Assembly: GCA_023614405.1 (NCBI GenBank)
Contig: CM042694.1
Span: forward strand, 91,743,285-91,807,284
Source: Avena insularis
Lineage: Eukaryota; Streptophyta; Magnoliopsida; Poales; Poaceae
Direction: 5' to 3'
DNA: 64,000 nt
Numbering within the stretch: the stretch's first letter is position 1; each line of letters begins with the position of its first letter. Both the position numbers and the translations under genes were made by a program. This document shows, in pieces, positions 22,053-34,051 of the stretch. Below the pieces are notes generated by a model. That model was not told where the DNA came from. It worked only from the letters and a program-made list of their open reading frames with translations, and made no database searches.

Positions 22053-24254
22053 ATGGCGAGCGGACGGTTCATGGAGGAGATGATGAGGGAGCACGAGCAG
22101 AGCCTGCTGGAGGCGACCTGCGGGGGCCTCTTCGACCACATCGACGACCTGCTCGACTTCCCCAAGGAGGACTCCGCCGCCGACGTGCTCCTCCTCGACG
22201 CGCCCGTCCCCGGCAGCCCGCTCGCGGCGCGGGTCCTCGACGTCGGCGCCGCGGCCCCGCCGCCGGCCAAGGAGCAGCAGCCGCCGTTCATGTCCCTGCC
22301 GCCGCCGCCTGCCGCCGGGGAGGAATCCGCGTTCATGGCCGCCCTAGGCGACGGCCACATTGGCTCGGTGAGTGTTTGTTTTTCCGCCGATTACTGTTTG
22401 TTTTCCTGTGTGCAGTTGGCTCAGTTCGTCGGCGTGCGTACGTTTTGGGTGGTTACGACTACGCGCGTACGGCCGATATTAAGGAAACGTACCTAGCCCC
22501 AACCGACGAATTTGCTCGTCTTTTTTCCCAACCTCTCCTCCTCGCCTGCCTCTGCCTGCCTGTGCGCGTGACCACCGCCACAGCCCCCTGTCGGTCGCGC
22601 AAGGCAGTTTCAAAAAAAAATCCCCTTTCTCTTCCTCTGGATGGTTCGAATTCAAAGTTCAAAACAGCTGGGCGCCAATCACGCGACACACTCACCACCA
22701 ATAAAAATTGTAGTACACACGTAGTAGTAGTCACAAGAGGACGAGACGACCTCACCGCTCCGGTTAACCAACCCCTGGGGTTGTCCGGGCGCGAGCGGGA
22801 AGGGGATAATCAAATCGTTGGCCACCGCACCGGCGTGAATGGCCGGGGTGGTTGGGTCATGGGCGGATGATGCAGGTGTCGGTGGTACGGGGTGGGGACG
22901 AGAACGTGATCAGAGTTACGCACCGGTTAGGTTGGATTTTTTCTTCTTTTTACCGGCTTCCGTGGCCGCGTGGGCCCGTCCATGTTACGTACGTGCCGGG
23001 GGCCCATCGCTTTCGGTGGTTAGCTAGCCCAACAACAACTGGGCAACTACTCCAGTGCACCAGCAGTACCCGTCCAGTCCTACCACTGCTAGCTTTGCCC
23101 CTATTCCCTTCTTTAAGCAAGCACAAATTTAAACCCACCCGCCCGTCGTGGGGCCCTGCCCGGCCCGACGGGACGCAGATGGAGTGTCGCTGCCTTTACT
23201 GATTGAACAGTAGTCGACTAGTAGTCTATTCGACGATGCCACTGTCAGTCGGTGTGTGGATAGATTCGGTAAAACTGCAGTGAACTGTGATTGTTTATCT
23301 GACATGTTGTTTGGTTTTGAATGGATGCAGTGTGACGAGCTTGACATGGACATGGCGCAGCTCGAGTGGCTGTCGGGCCTCTTCGACGACGCCTCCATCC
23401 CGCACGAGCCGGCGTTTGCGGGCTCGGTAGCCTGCGCCCAGCCGATCATCAGGGCCTCGGCGCTCAGCGCCAATGCCGGCATCGTGCTGCCGGACCAGAT
23501 GGAGGACGCGCTCTTCCGCAGCTCCAGCCCCACGTCCGTGCTCGAGGACAGCGGCTTCAACGCCAACAAGAACAGCAATAGCGGAGGCTCATCGGCCTCC
23601 TCGTCGTCCTCCTCGGCATCGTCATCCTCGGAGTCCTTCTCTGGGAGCGCACGCCCGTGGTCGGTGCCCGTGTCACCACGCCCGGAGCCGCCTGTGCTCG
23701 TCATCCCGGCGCGCGCCCGCAGCAAGCGGTCCCGAGCCTCCGCGTTCCCCACTGCCATCCGCGCCGCTGCGCCCCCGATGGAGGCCACCATCCTCGTGCC
23801 CACGCCGATGTACTCGTCGACCACCTCGTCGTATTCGGAGCCCGAGAGCATTGCCGAGTCCAATAACTCGCAGCTGCCAGCCATCAAGAAGAAAAAGAAG
23901 GCGAAGAAGCCAGCGCCTCCGGTCACCTCGGACGCCGAGGGCGACGGCGACGCAGACTATGAGGAAGGCAGCGGCGGTGCTGCTCTCCCACCGGGCGCTG
24001 TGCGGAGGTGCACGCATTGCCAGATCGAGAAGACGCCACAGTGGCGTGCTGGCCCTCTGGGGCCGAAGACGCTGTGCAACGCCTGCGGCGTGCGCTACAA
24101 GTCTGGCCGCCTCTTCCCGGAGTACCGCCCTGCGGCCAGCCCCACCTTTGTGCCAGCCATCCATTCCAACTCCCACAAGAAGGTGGTGGAGATGCGCCAG
24201 AAGGTTGAACCCAAGGGCGACGATCTCCTTCAGTTCATCCGCCGCCGGGATTGA
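22053..24254 (+). CDS. GATA-type zinc-finger transcription factor (subfamily I / class A), two coding exons
   Basis: Nuclear transcription factor binding WGATAR sites. Exons 22053-22367 (105 codons) and 23331-24254 (307 codons plus stop) join in phase 0 at TCG|GTGAGT and GATGCAG|TGT; the protein is 412 aa. The start is the first ATG after the leader acceptor ([11 protein letters not shown]). An acidic N-terminal motif [12 protein letters not shown] lies at residues 26-37 and LEWLS at 116-120, both typical of subfamily I. A Ser-rich run begins near 192, and a Lys-rich likely nuclear signal lies at 291-298. The C-X2-C-X18-C-X2-C finger is Cys332, 335, 354 and 357, followed by the class hallmark RPAASPTF (371-378). 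All key residues are intact. Which orthologue it is cannot be told here; light, nitrogen or developmental roles are known for the family but not shown for this gene. Confidence 0.95.
22368..23330 (+). other. Coding intron of the GATA gene, 963 bp
   Basis: Phase 0 intron with GTGAGT donor and TGGATGCAG acceptor. In-frame stops within it and the fit of the two protein halves support it. Confidence 0.85.
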
Positions 24255-25010
24255 GGCCCCTGCCATGACATGCGCGGGCGCCGTTGCTGGACGGTCGGTC
24301 TCGTCCCCCTTAGCTACAATATATGTATACATGCTAGTATGTATGCATTGCATGCTTGCTTTTAGTCAGTCAGTCATCGTCGTCATCGCCAAGAACATGG
24401 ACAGTGCTCAGCATTGCTCTCATGAAACCATCCACCATCATCATCATCCATGCATTGGTTTTTCCGTCAGCATCCATCCATCCATCGTCGGTCATCCTGG
24501 CTGGCGTTAGTTTAATAGGGCTTTTCTTTTGGGTTTATTTTCACCTTTTCTTTTGTCTATTACTTAATTGGTTCCCCCTAAGATTTTTTCTTTGTATAGA
24601 GGAGGGTGAGGAGGGCAGGAGAAATAGATGAATCAATCACAGAGTGGTTGTTGCATTGCAGTTGCTTGCAAATTAGGTAGGTGAGAAGGAGAGCTAAACC
24701 AGCAGCAGCAGGAGCAGAGGGAGACAGGTTTAGGAAGGAAATCTTTGCAGCTAGGCAGTCGATTAGGAAAGAGGGTGTGCTCTAAGCAAGAGTGAAGGAA
24801 ATTTGTTGGTTTGCTAAGTTAGAAAGTTTGTGTCAAAGTAGCCATCAGGAGGTTGAAGGAGGGGGATCACCAATCGTAGTCAGTTTATATTGGAGCTTGG
24901 TGTACTGAACTCTGAATATTCTTTTTGCAGTTCGTCTATGTCTAGGGATTTATATGTGCTGTTTGGTTTTTTTATACTAGTAGAGTAGTAGTGTCACCTT
25001 TGTATTAGCC
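24255..25010 (+). other. Likely 3' UTR and downstream region of the GATA gene
   Basis: T-rich sequence after the stop with no other gene. No AATAAA is seen close to the stop; the nearest on this strand are near 25200 and 25336, so poly(A) probably uses a weaker plant signal. Confidence 0.35.
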
Positions 25011-26474
25011 ATTAATTACTTTTTTCTTCTGTTGCTCATGCCTTGTTGCCTCTATACAAGATATGATCATCCAATCAGAGGAATTATAATCCTTTAGCAT
25101 GCCCTGTTCAGCTTCTGGCCTTGTGAACCAGTACCATTGGTACAACTCTGCACTGCTCTGATAGTGACTACTACAAATGCTTATGTGCTGGATCAGTACA
25201 ATAAAACAACATAACACACATAATGCGCACTTATGCTGACAGTGAGGGAGATGTTGAGTGGAACGGAGACAATGCACATGGTCAAATTCAGCGTCCTGGT
25301 CCTGGAGCACTCGTATGTGGCCTGTCAATCCATACAATAAATCGATGATTGATGGCAATGAACATTCCCCTGCTCCATCATGCTGAATTGGATACCTTGA
25401 CCATGTGCTCTACTAGTCCTGCAACTCATCAAGAGAGTGGGTCACGTCGTGTTGCCACCAATCCAAGCAAGGTTAAGAGATTCACATTGAGTGGTATGCA
25501 TGGTGCAATTATCACAATTTCATCTCAACTGCCTGAGAACAGTTTCTTAGTACTAAAAAAACTGCTTGAGATAGAACCAGACAAAGATAGTGGATTCACT
25601 AAAAACAGAGGATGGATGAAGTATATATTAATATCGTGGAGATATCAATTACACCCGGCTTATGCAATAATGTAGTGCACTAATGGCAATATAGATGCAC
25701 AAATCCCTCTAAAGTGATCTACTCCTTGTTTTAGTGGACCAAACACTGCCAAGACAACGCCAGAAATCCAACTTCTTCAAAAGCGGCGCCTTAAAAAAAA
25801 TAGTGCACAAGTGCCGTCATCGTCCTGACCATCAATCATAGGTTTTCACGCCTCCAACAAGGTCATTGTCAGACACAACCAGCTAAGGCCAACCTTTGGC
25901 TTTCACCCTACAAGTTTAGACCCTGAATTTCTCATGTGTTATCGCCCCCACTTGCCGTTGTCACTGCTCCAAGTCACGAATCACCTAGCCGAAACCTCAT
26001 CATTGTCAGGACTCGAACCACCATTACTTGTCCTCGGATCTCAGCATCCATGCCATTCTCCACGACTGACTTCACCATATGACTAAAGACATGTCCCACG
26101 ATGGCAACAGACTGTAGAGCTTCGCATCGCTCTCTCTAAAACCAAACAGTCAGAATAAAGTATGGTTTCACACGACCGAAACCCACCCTATCTGGCAAAC
26201 TCCAGGCATGTCATCCATTTGGAGTTCGTTAGTGGAGCACTCCGGAACTCGACAGTCCGGCCAGATCACTGAAGACAGACAACAAACAGAACAACATCAT
26301 GGCTTGATAGGGATCTTAGGGACCACCACTTTTATTAGTCAGATCATCGGCCCCTATGCCGCCACCCACCAGCTTCCAGACCAGCCTCCCGATTCCCTAC
26401 CATCATGGCCGGCAGAGGAGTAGGCAGCCCAGGACGCCACGACCGCAACCTAGCGCCAAGAGACGACGTCCCAC
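25011..26474. other. Intergenic DNA to the edge of the nest, nothing firm
   Basis: No recognisable gene. It holds an imperfect inverted repeat (25274-25408). C-rich, codon-like sequence at about 25800-26470 resembles transposon-derived DNA but has no domain I can name. Confidence 0.4.
25274..25408. repeat. Imperfect inverted repeat
   Basis: GCACATGGTCAA (25274-25285) pairs perfectly with 25397-25408. Inward, ATTCAGC and GGAGCA also have partners after an 8-base bulge. It could be a small MITE or hairpin relic. Confidence 0.5.
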
Positions 26475-27746
26475 AGAGAGCTATTGGTAAAGGTCTTTAT
26501 ACCCCTCGTCACTATCTACGAAATGATACTTATAAGCTACCTTTGATCTCAAGTAAAAGGTGTTTGAAAGTTTTTTGGCTGTTTGCAGAAAAGTAATTAA
26601 AATAAGTAAAAGGAAACAAGTAACAAGGTTGTGTGAAAACGTGGTTGAACTCAATAGGGCTAAAACGCCCTCGGTGATATAGGATACACCACTAGCATGG
26701 TATTGTTAGTATTAATAATCAAGATAACATACTTCGTGTGTCATGAGATGTGTGGAGAGAGCTACATAATAAGATGTTCACTACAAGGCTCGTAGGAAGC
26801 CACTTTGTTGAGCCAAGAGTGAGGTCACCTCTAAATAACCACTGCGAGCCGGCGCCGATCTGTCACGAGGCCATTCCAAGTACGATCCCAAAACACATCC
26901 AAAGGATTTCTCCCTCCCTTTAGTCCCAAGGGAAAATGATATGTGGCCAACTTCACATACCATCTAAAGAAAGAGATCAAACACAAATCATAAATCTATC
27001 ATAGACCGGGAAGTCATATGGACACAAGAATAGATCATCTTTATTACAAATTCATAATGGTGTTGGGGTTTCTCCATCTCCCCGAGAACAAAGGAACTAC
27101 TCACACATGGAAGCAATCAACAACATCATCATAGTCAAATGAATGGATAAAAGTACGAAGATAGATCTAATGCAAAACATAATTAAATCTGGAATTACAA
27201 CAAGGTCTAATAGATGAGAGATGAGGGTATTGGTGGTGATGGATATGCAGCGGTTGATGATGAAGGGGTGATGCGTTGTCCTCCAATGATCCGTGAAGTA
27301 GCTATGATTTTATCCCAAGTTCCTCCTTCAGATCCCTTTCAGATGTGGTTTTTCGTGGTTTCTGGTGGCTGTGAATGTCGGATATATCTCTAGTCTTTGC
27401 CAGGAGAAAGTATTTGACAAGATGATCACGCTGACACCTAGTATAGGCGGATGGTACGGGTGGGCTCCACCCATACCACCGGTCGTTATTGGTACTGATT
27501 GCTTCTCCTCGTTTGCTATTCTCCCAGGTGCGAAGGTAAATCCATAAAATGACTTTTATCAATTAGAAATATTATATTATAACACAATATGACAGTTCCA
27601 ATTGATATGTTCATATAAGACTTAGTGATTTGGGATCCTGTTAAAACAAGAACAAAATGGTGCGTGCAAACGCAGTGAAATACAAAGATCCCTACTCTAT
27701 TTATGCGAAAACAAAAGGTAAATATGCTACAATTTTAGACTCATCG
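26475..27746 (-). repeat. 3' LTR of W, truncated
   Basis: Aligns with 33583-34051 plus 56715-57614. The outer ~60 bases are missing, and so are over 100 bases around 26843 (CACTGCGA joins directly to GCCGGCGCCGATC), a segment present at 33940-34046. It ends ACTCATCG at 27746 (TCATCA in the other LTR). Confidence 0.85.
27441..27476. repeat. GTACGGGC-type hairpin in the W 3' LTR
   Basis: GTATAGGCGGA, 14-base loop, TCCACCCATAC. It is a decayed form of the perfect hairpin at 57309-57344 in the other LTR of W. Confidence 0.7.
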
Positions 27747-28635
27747 GCTTATGGACAAGATCATCATGTTCATGAGACACGAGTCGTTGCAATAAATGAG
27801 GTAGAAATTGAAACAAGAATACTACATCGGATATAGAGATACTTCAGGGGTATTACCATACCCTTACACATTACATGACTTAGAGGCTTCCACACCTTTT
27901 CTAGTATTAATGAAATCATAAGAAGTTTCTAGTGATTCAACATATCATATAATCATAAAGTTTAGAGATATCAAGCACTTAGTTTAGTAATGAAGATTCA
28001 TGATCATTCTTTTTCTTCTACACTCGATTCTTTTGATAGTTGTTCTCTCTTATTTCGTCTTTTCTTATCTCCTTTTTATATATATGTTTATATTTTTACT
28101 CCTTCTTTCTCTCCCTTCCTCTTTTTAGTACAACTATTTGATCATGCTCACTACTTTAATGGCTTTCAAAAACTCTTTAATTATAATATGCTACTAGAAT
28201 TCTTCTTCTCATAGCTTAATCAATATTTTTATTGGTATGGAAGTCCCTAAAAACATGACAGCTGTACAAGTATCATAACACTCAACCTAGTTCAATAATC
28301 TAATATAATAATCATGAATCAAAATACAACTTCAATTATCATAAAGTCTCGCAACTCAATGGATATAGATCTTCTCTTGAACAAAGGGAGGTCGAAGTTG
28401 ATGCAACTAATGCAAATTCTAGAATTAAAGTCTAACATGTGTGCAGGAAAGTAAACATGCTAAAAACTGTAAGATAGATTACAAGGCTCTCACAGATCCC
28501 CCAAGCTTGGTATCAAGCCAGGTGGATCAAATAATTCCTTGCGATTATTTGATACTGTGGCGCGCCCTTTAGTCTACAGAGGTCTTGCTGGATATCGCTG
28601 CTTGAAGCCTCTTGTTTGTTTCCTCCAGGGCAGAT
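27747..28635 (-). other. W internal region next to the 3' LTR, noncoding
   Basis: AT-rich 3' region with a long pyrimidine stretch (about 28000-28135). No ORF of note is seen. A CCCCCAAGCTTGG purine/pyrimidine tract lies at 28498-28510. Confidence 0.5.
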
Positions 28636-29300
28636 ATGCGTCACAGGCACTTCTGCAGATTCGAACGCAAGAGGAACATCCCGTCAGCGACCTTATTCAT
28701 CACGTCGTTGAGTTCCTTCTTGCCTTCTAGATCCAAGAGACGCTTGCGCACAATCTCCCTGTGGATGAGTTCTTCTTTATGATACTTCTCTATTTTACGA
28801 AGGCGATGTTCAGTGTCCGGAACATGTGCATTAACGGGCACGTCCAGAAGGTTGAAACCTCAATCTTCTTGAGGCTTCATGCTCATACGTGCGTTCATGG
28901 TGATCTTCTTCATTGTTGAAGTGTGCTCCGTGGTCTCCCGGTAAGTTCCTGCATCGGGATGGTTAGACTTCTTACGCTTGGGAGAGGACTGGTTGACGAC
29001 GATGAACTTAAGTAACTCTGTGCAGCCTTTTCCATGAGGCTTTTTTGGCTTCCTCTTCGTCTTCGGGCTTCACCATAGCCAAGTAGTTTGGCTGCTGCCA
29101 CCCTCTCTTTGTTTGCTCCATGAAGGTCTCGTACTCTTCATCATCGGAGTCATATGTGTACCGCTTGTTCTTAGGGCTCAAGCCTTGAGCTTCACGGTCA
29201 TCGGCTTCAATGGAGGAGGTCTGGAAACTATCCCATGAAGGATCCATGAGGTTTAGAGGCTTGCCTTTGCCTTGAATTGGGTAGCGCATCAAATAGATTG
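28636..29300 (-). pseudogene. Extra 3' ORF of W (after pol), decayed
   Basis: Minus strand, starting MMRYPIQGKGKPLNLMDPSW at 29292. It runs as an acidic, Lys/Glu-rich frame (DSDDEEYETFMEQTK) and continues after frameshifts to a likely coiled coil at 28841-28641 (RLRKIEKYHKEELIHREIVR). It lies downstream of pol, where Athila elements often carry an extra (sometimes env-like) ORF. I see no signal peptide or membrane segment, so env is not claimed. Function unknown. Confidence 0.45.
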
Positions 29301-29462
29301 GATCTGTCGATATAAGAGGGAGGAATACCTCTAGGGAGGCTTATTAAGAGATAGAAGCAGGGAAAAATTTATACTGGAAGGAAAAGGGTTGCCTAAGAAA
29401 AGAACCCCAACAAATATGGAAACAAATAAGTGCAAAAGAGGGAAATCGCGATCGTGATGACC

Positions 29463-29800
29463 AACTGGTATGGGCGGACGCCCGTACAGCGAGCCTATAC
29501 CAAGTCGTTTCCAAAAATACGACGTGTCAAAGTCGGTAAATAGTCAACCGACTAAGTGGCACGGACGGGTTCCGCCTGTACTGCCCGTCTGTACTGACTT
29601 TACGACTTCAGTTTTTTTCGACGAAACGAACAAAGAACAGATGAAAATCACATAACTGATAACGACCAACCGTACGGGGGAACTGCGCCTGTACTACGCG
29701 GCCGTACCATTTATGCAAAAATGAAACGAATGCAACAGCGGGCTTAATGACCAGCAGTACGGGTGGAGCCGGCCGTACCGTCTGCCTATACCGACCTTGT
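29463..29800. repeat. Cluster of GTACGGGC-type inverted motifs
   Basis: At least four pairings of (G)GTACGGG/GGCGG with GCCCGTAC or CCGTACC within 340 bases (about 29467-29505, 29560-29602, 29668-29708, 29756-29800), in noncoding DNA between RNase H and the 3' ORF of W. It resembles the LTR hairpins and may be a decayed LTR piece. Confidence 0.55.
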
Positions 29801-29893
29801 AAGACCGACAATAAACTCAGAAAAACGAAGGAAATACATATATGCAAAAAGAAATAGCAGAAAATCTTCCAGAACAAAGATGTGTTCGGAATT

Positions 29894-30301
29894 TCATATG
29901 CTTCGATCATCGAGAGAACATGAGTTCATTTGGGTACCTTTTCCTTCCTGGATCACCTTTTTCTTTTTATCTTCGAACAAAGTTGGTTGCATAAAATCAC
30001 CAAAACCATTGCAAGAATAAATCAAGAACTTCCTTTTTGGCATTCTGGTTCCTACAGGTATGTAAACGGATGACACCTCTTTAGGATGATCAATTTCTTG
30101 AGTGTCCCTGGATGTTTCCTCTATACCTTCCTTGCTTTGTAGGATCTGTAAATCAAATTCTTGCAAAAGTAGAGTCCAACAGATTATCCTTGGCTTAATG
30201 TTAGTCCTTTCTAGGATTTCCTTTAAGCTAACACGATCAGTGTGTACTCTTACTCTAGAGTCAATGATATAAGATCTAAACTTGTCACAAGAGAAAACCA
30301 C
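29894..30301 (-). pseudogene. pol: W RNase H / connection region, decayed
   Basis: The minus frame reads VFSCDKFRSYIIDSRVRVHTD and PRIICWTLLLQEFDLQI, matching the late RNase H domain of gypsy pol. There is a stop between it and the RT block. After about 29910 no integrase is readable, so that domain appears deleted. Confidence 0.75.
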
Positions 30302-30310
30302 AGCGAAAAA

Positions 30311-31740
30311 TTATTTTTCTACCATAGGGTAATTATTTTGGGCAACATTTAATGTGTGTCTAGCATGATGAATGATATTAAGGTCATCACCATCATACTG
30401 GTAAATAATTGCTCCTACAGCTTCATGACTGGCCTCGCAAAATAGCTCAAAAGGTTTTTTCCAATTAGTTGGTTTTATAATGGGAGCTTCAAGGAGAGCG
30501 CATTTTAATATGTTGAAAGCGGTTAGACATTTTTCATCTAAATTGAAGACAACCCCCTTTTGAAGAAGATTAGTTAAAGGCCTAGAAGTTTTTGAAAAGT
30601 TTTTAATGAACCTTCTATAAAATCTAGCATGGCCTAGGAAACTCCTTATACCTTTGACATCTCGAGGAGGGGAAAGCCTTTCTATAGCTTCAATCTTCGC
30701 TTTATCAACTTTTATACCCTTACCTGAGATTTTGTGACCAGGCACTATATCTTCTTGAACCATAAAATGGCATTTCTCCCAGTTCAATACTAGGTTAGTG
30801 TCTTCACATCTCTGCAGAACTTTATGAAGTTTATGGAGATAATGATTAAAGGAAGTTCCATAAACAGAGAAGTCATCCATGAAAACTTCCATAATACTTT
30901 CAACATAATTGGCAAATATAGCAGTCATACATCTCTGAAAAGTAGCAGGAGCATTGCCGAGACCGAAAGGCATATGTCGATAAGCATAAAGACCATAGGG
31001 ATAAATAAAAGTAGTCTTAAGTTGGTCATCAGGGTGAACAACAATTTGGGAAAAACCGGAATAGCCATCTAAGTAAAAATAAATAAAATGCATAGCAAGC
31101 CTTTCCAAAGTTTGATCTATAAATGGTAAAGGATAATGATCTTTCCTAGTTTCTTTATTAAGTCATCCTGTTTCCAACAATAGTCCTTGTAGGTATCATA
31201 TCATTATGTTCATTTTTAACAACAGTAAATCCACCTTTCTTACGAACACAATGAACATGACTTACCCATTCACTCTCTTCTACATGAAAGATGATGCCTG
31301 CATCTAGCAAACGTATTATTTCTTTTCTTACCTCCTATTTCATGTGAGGTTTAAGTCATCGCTGAAAATCTGCGATCGGCTGAGCTCGTTCTTCCATGAA
31401 TATTCTATGGGTGGCTATTGAAGGACTAATCTCCTTCAAGTCACTCATTTAATACCCAAGAGCATTTTGATGCATCCAGAGAACCCTCATCAAATTCTCC
31501 TCCTCCTTTTCTGCAAGGTTAGAACTTATAATAATAGGAAATTTATTTGTCTCATTAAGAAACCTATATTTTAGTTCCTTTGTTAAATTTTTAAGGATAG
31601 GAGGGGAAGGAGCCTCATCTCCCTTCCTTATGGGTTCTTCATATTTTTGATTAATCTCGGCATCCACCTCAGATGTGGAGTCAGGATAATCATCCATTTT
31701 AGTTTTTTATATGTCCTAGAGGATATTATTATTATTGACT
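30311..31740 (-). pseudogene. pol: W reverse transcriptase, decayed
   Basis: The minus-strand N-terminal part is at 31697-31449 and the main RT at 31108-30311. The latter has YLDGYSGFSQI, MPFGLGNAPATFQRCM and the Athila-style active site VFMDDFSVYG, then GIRSFLGHARFYRRFIKNFS. Stops and frameshifts lie between 31108 and 31449. The FMDD form (rather than YVDD) supports Athila-like gypsy. The integrase expected after RNase H is missing. Confidence 0.88.
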
Positions 31741-32356
31741 AAGCTTCTTGCGAAATCATCATCAGGAGTCTCAATAACTTTGAGGCTAAATTAACAATAT
31801 TACCTTCTTCCTCATGTTCGTACTCATCATCGTCTGGTTCTTCAATAGCCGGCTTATGGTCAAATTTGGAGAAATGAAAATCCATTTTCTCTTCACCAAA
31901 CTTGAGGGACATAGTTTGTCTCTTGCAATATATGTTTGCTCCTACGGTATTTATAAAAGTTCTTCCAAAAATGATGGGACAATAAACATCAGTAGGCATA
32001 TTAATAAGCACAAAATCAATGGGGTATTTGTATGGTCCAACACAAATTGGAACATCTCTTATTATTCCCATGGGGATTCTGAGCGTTTTATCCGCAAGCA
32101 TTATAGTCATGTCTGTATCCTCTAGTTCGGCTGGTGTTAGTTCATTTTGGATTTTTAAATAAAACTTAAAAGGGATCACATTAACAGCTGTCCCGATGTC
32201 ACAGAGGCCATAATAGGAAGTTCCTCCAAAAGTACAAGGGAGAATAGGTCTACCAACTTCTTTAGCTTTTACCTTTCCTTCAACGAATTGCGAAGCTTTA
32301 GTATCTAGCTCAATTATGTTGCGGTGTGCAAACATGGTTAAAATATCTTCCTTCAT
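31739..32356 (-). pseudogene. pol: W aspartic protease region
   Basis: Open minus frame of 205 codons, part of gag-pol. The retropepsin site reads LCDIGTAVNVIP (usual form D-S/L-G-A-S-N), later ADKTLRIPMGIIRDVPICVG and the FGRTFINTVGA region. The tail is acidic (EEPDDDEYEHEEEG). The open length suggests modest decay. Overlap with the gag frame at 32310-32356 reflects a frameshift. Confidence 0.8.
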
Positions 32357-33420
32357 TGATGCCCTGCCTCTTGTACACTTCTTTAGTTTTCCTTGTTTGT
32401 GCCTCCTCTTCCATCTTCTTGAGAAATAGCTCTTCTTCTTTGTGTTGATACTCTAGCTGCTGAGCCATCATATATTTTCTCACCATCCTTGGGAAAGGAA
32501 GGGGTTCAACATATGGGGATACCTCCCTTAATGGGTCGACGGGGGTTGTGGTTATTGGATCATCTTCTACAGCTGGCTCAGGTGGCAGAGTGTAATGAAG
32601 CCAGTCCTTCTTAGGAGCCTCAATGTGTTCTGTAAAAGACTGAAGGATTTGCAAAATAATATCATCATCAAGTTGAAGTTCATTAGTAGTTTCTTTTACT
32701 TTACCGAGGTCTTTATAAGCATTGAGACAACCATATTCAATTTCTATACCTCCTTCCCCACCTAAATCAAATCCCCATGTTTCTCTATTGTGGCGAATTA
32801 ATTCTAAAAGTTCCCAAGCTTTAATTATAGTTAACTCCATGAAAGAGCCTTCGAAGTTCGTGTCAAGCTCATGCTTAATTTCTTGATTAAGTCCTCCATA
32901 GAAAATATGTAAAACATACCATTCAGGTAAATCATGATGGGGACATTTATTAAGTAGTGACTTGTACCTTTTGAAGGCCCTTACCAAGCCTTCACCTGGG
33001 CGGTTCTTGAAGTTTGTAATTGCCCTTCTTACTTCAATAGTTTTTACCTTGGGAAAGAATCAAAACACAAATTCTCCTTTGAGTTTTTCCCAAGTATCAA
33101 TTTTCTCTGCAGGGCAAATTCTATACAAAGCCAAGGCAGTATTGGTTAGAGATTGGCTAAACACTTTAAGTTTCAATTCATCATCGGAATAACCTTTCAG
33201 TTTAAGAGTCCAACAAAGCTTGGTATGAGTGTAAGGATCCTCATCTAGATCATCTCCTGCAAAAGTTTTTTCTTTAGTAATAGCGATAAAATGAGGATTG
33301 ACCTTCTATTCTGGTTCGCTCCCACTCAGGAATTCCTTGACGAGTCCTCTATTGAACTTCTCGAAGTATTTAGTAGCATCGAGCTGATTAATCAGTCCGA
33401 GTACAGTTATGGTGCTTACG
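32310..33420 (-). pseudogene. gag: W gag
   Basis: The minus strand reads KTFAGDDLDEDPYTHTKLCW near 33265, then FKNRPGEGLVRAFKRYKSLL near 33005 and LPEWYVLHIFYGGLNQEIKH near 32915. The C-terminal end is Glu/Lys-rich. One in-frame TGA near 33060 splits an otherwise continuous frame. This is a standard Athila-type grass gag, starting just inside the PBS. Confidence 0.85.
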
Positions 33421-33494
33421 TGAAACTAATAAGGAACTTTAGTAAAACAATTAGTAAAATAAGCAACTAAGAACACAGACCAAAAGCGCTTAGA

Positions 33495-33512
33495 TCCCCG
33501 GCAACAGCGCCA
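33495..33512 (-). other. Primer-binding site of W
   Basis: The minus strand reads TGGCGCTGTTGCCGGGGA, 10 bases inside the LTR end at 33523. One base differs from the Athila-type PBS of X. Confidence 0.8.
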
Positions 33513-33522
33513 TAAAATAGCT

Positions 33523-34051
33523 TGATGACTACAAGTGCACAAATCAATTGTAGCTAGTTTCAAAGTAAAGATATCGAATCCATAGAGAGCTATTGGTAAA
33601 GGTCTTTATGCCCCTCGTCACTATCTACCAAAGGATACTTATAAGCTGCCTTTGATCTCAAGTAAAGGGTGTTTGAAAGGTTTTTGGTTGTTTGCAGAAA
33701 AGTAATTAAAACAAGTAACAAGGTTGTGTGAAAACGTGGTTGAACTCAATAGGGATAAAACGCTCTCGGGGATGTAGGATACACCACTAGCATGGTATTG
33801 TTAGTATTAATAATCAAGATAATATACTTCTTGTGTCATGAGATGTGTGGAGAGAGCTTTATAATAAGATGTTCACTACAAGGCTCATAGGAAGCCACTT
33901 TGTTGAGCCAAGAGTGGGGTCACCTCTAAATAACCACTGCGATGTCTGAGAGCAGTCACCCATAAAAACCACCGCAATTAAGGGTTTCCCCGTGGATATC
34001 GTAATTATCTTAGGGAGTCCCTCTTTATCCTCCTTTGACCGTGTAGGTTAC
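33523..34051 (-). repeat. 5' LTR of W, inner part
   Basis: Starts TGATGACTAC on the plus strand next to the PBS. It is interrupted at 34051 by element Y; GTTAC (34047-34051) is repeated at 56710-56714, where the LTR resumes. Confidence 0.92.

Noticed and set aside
23129..23926. 265-codon ORF antisense to GATA exon 2
   Set aside because: Shadow of a GC-rich coding exon; the plus strand has a complete, recognisable protein with correct splice sites.
23473..24510. 345-codon plus-strand ORF overlapping GATA exon 2
   Set aside because: Arg/Ala/Pro-rich alternate frame of the same exon, no known domain.
25349..25675. 108-codon plus-strand ORF downstream of GATA
   Set aside because: No recognisable domain and no splice or promoter context.
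28636..29300. An env-like gene in W
   Set aside because: Position fits, but no signal peptide or membrane segment is visible.
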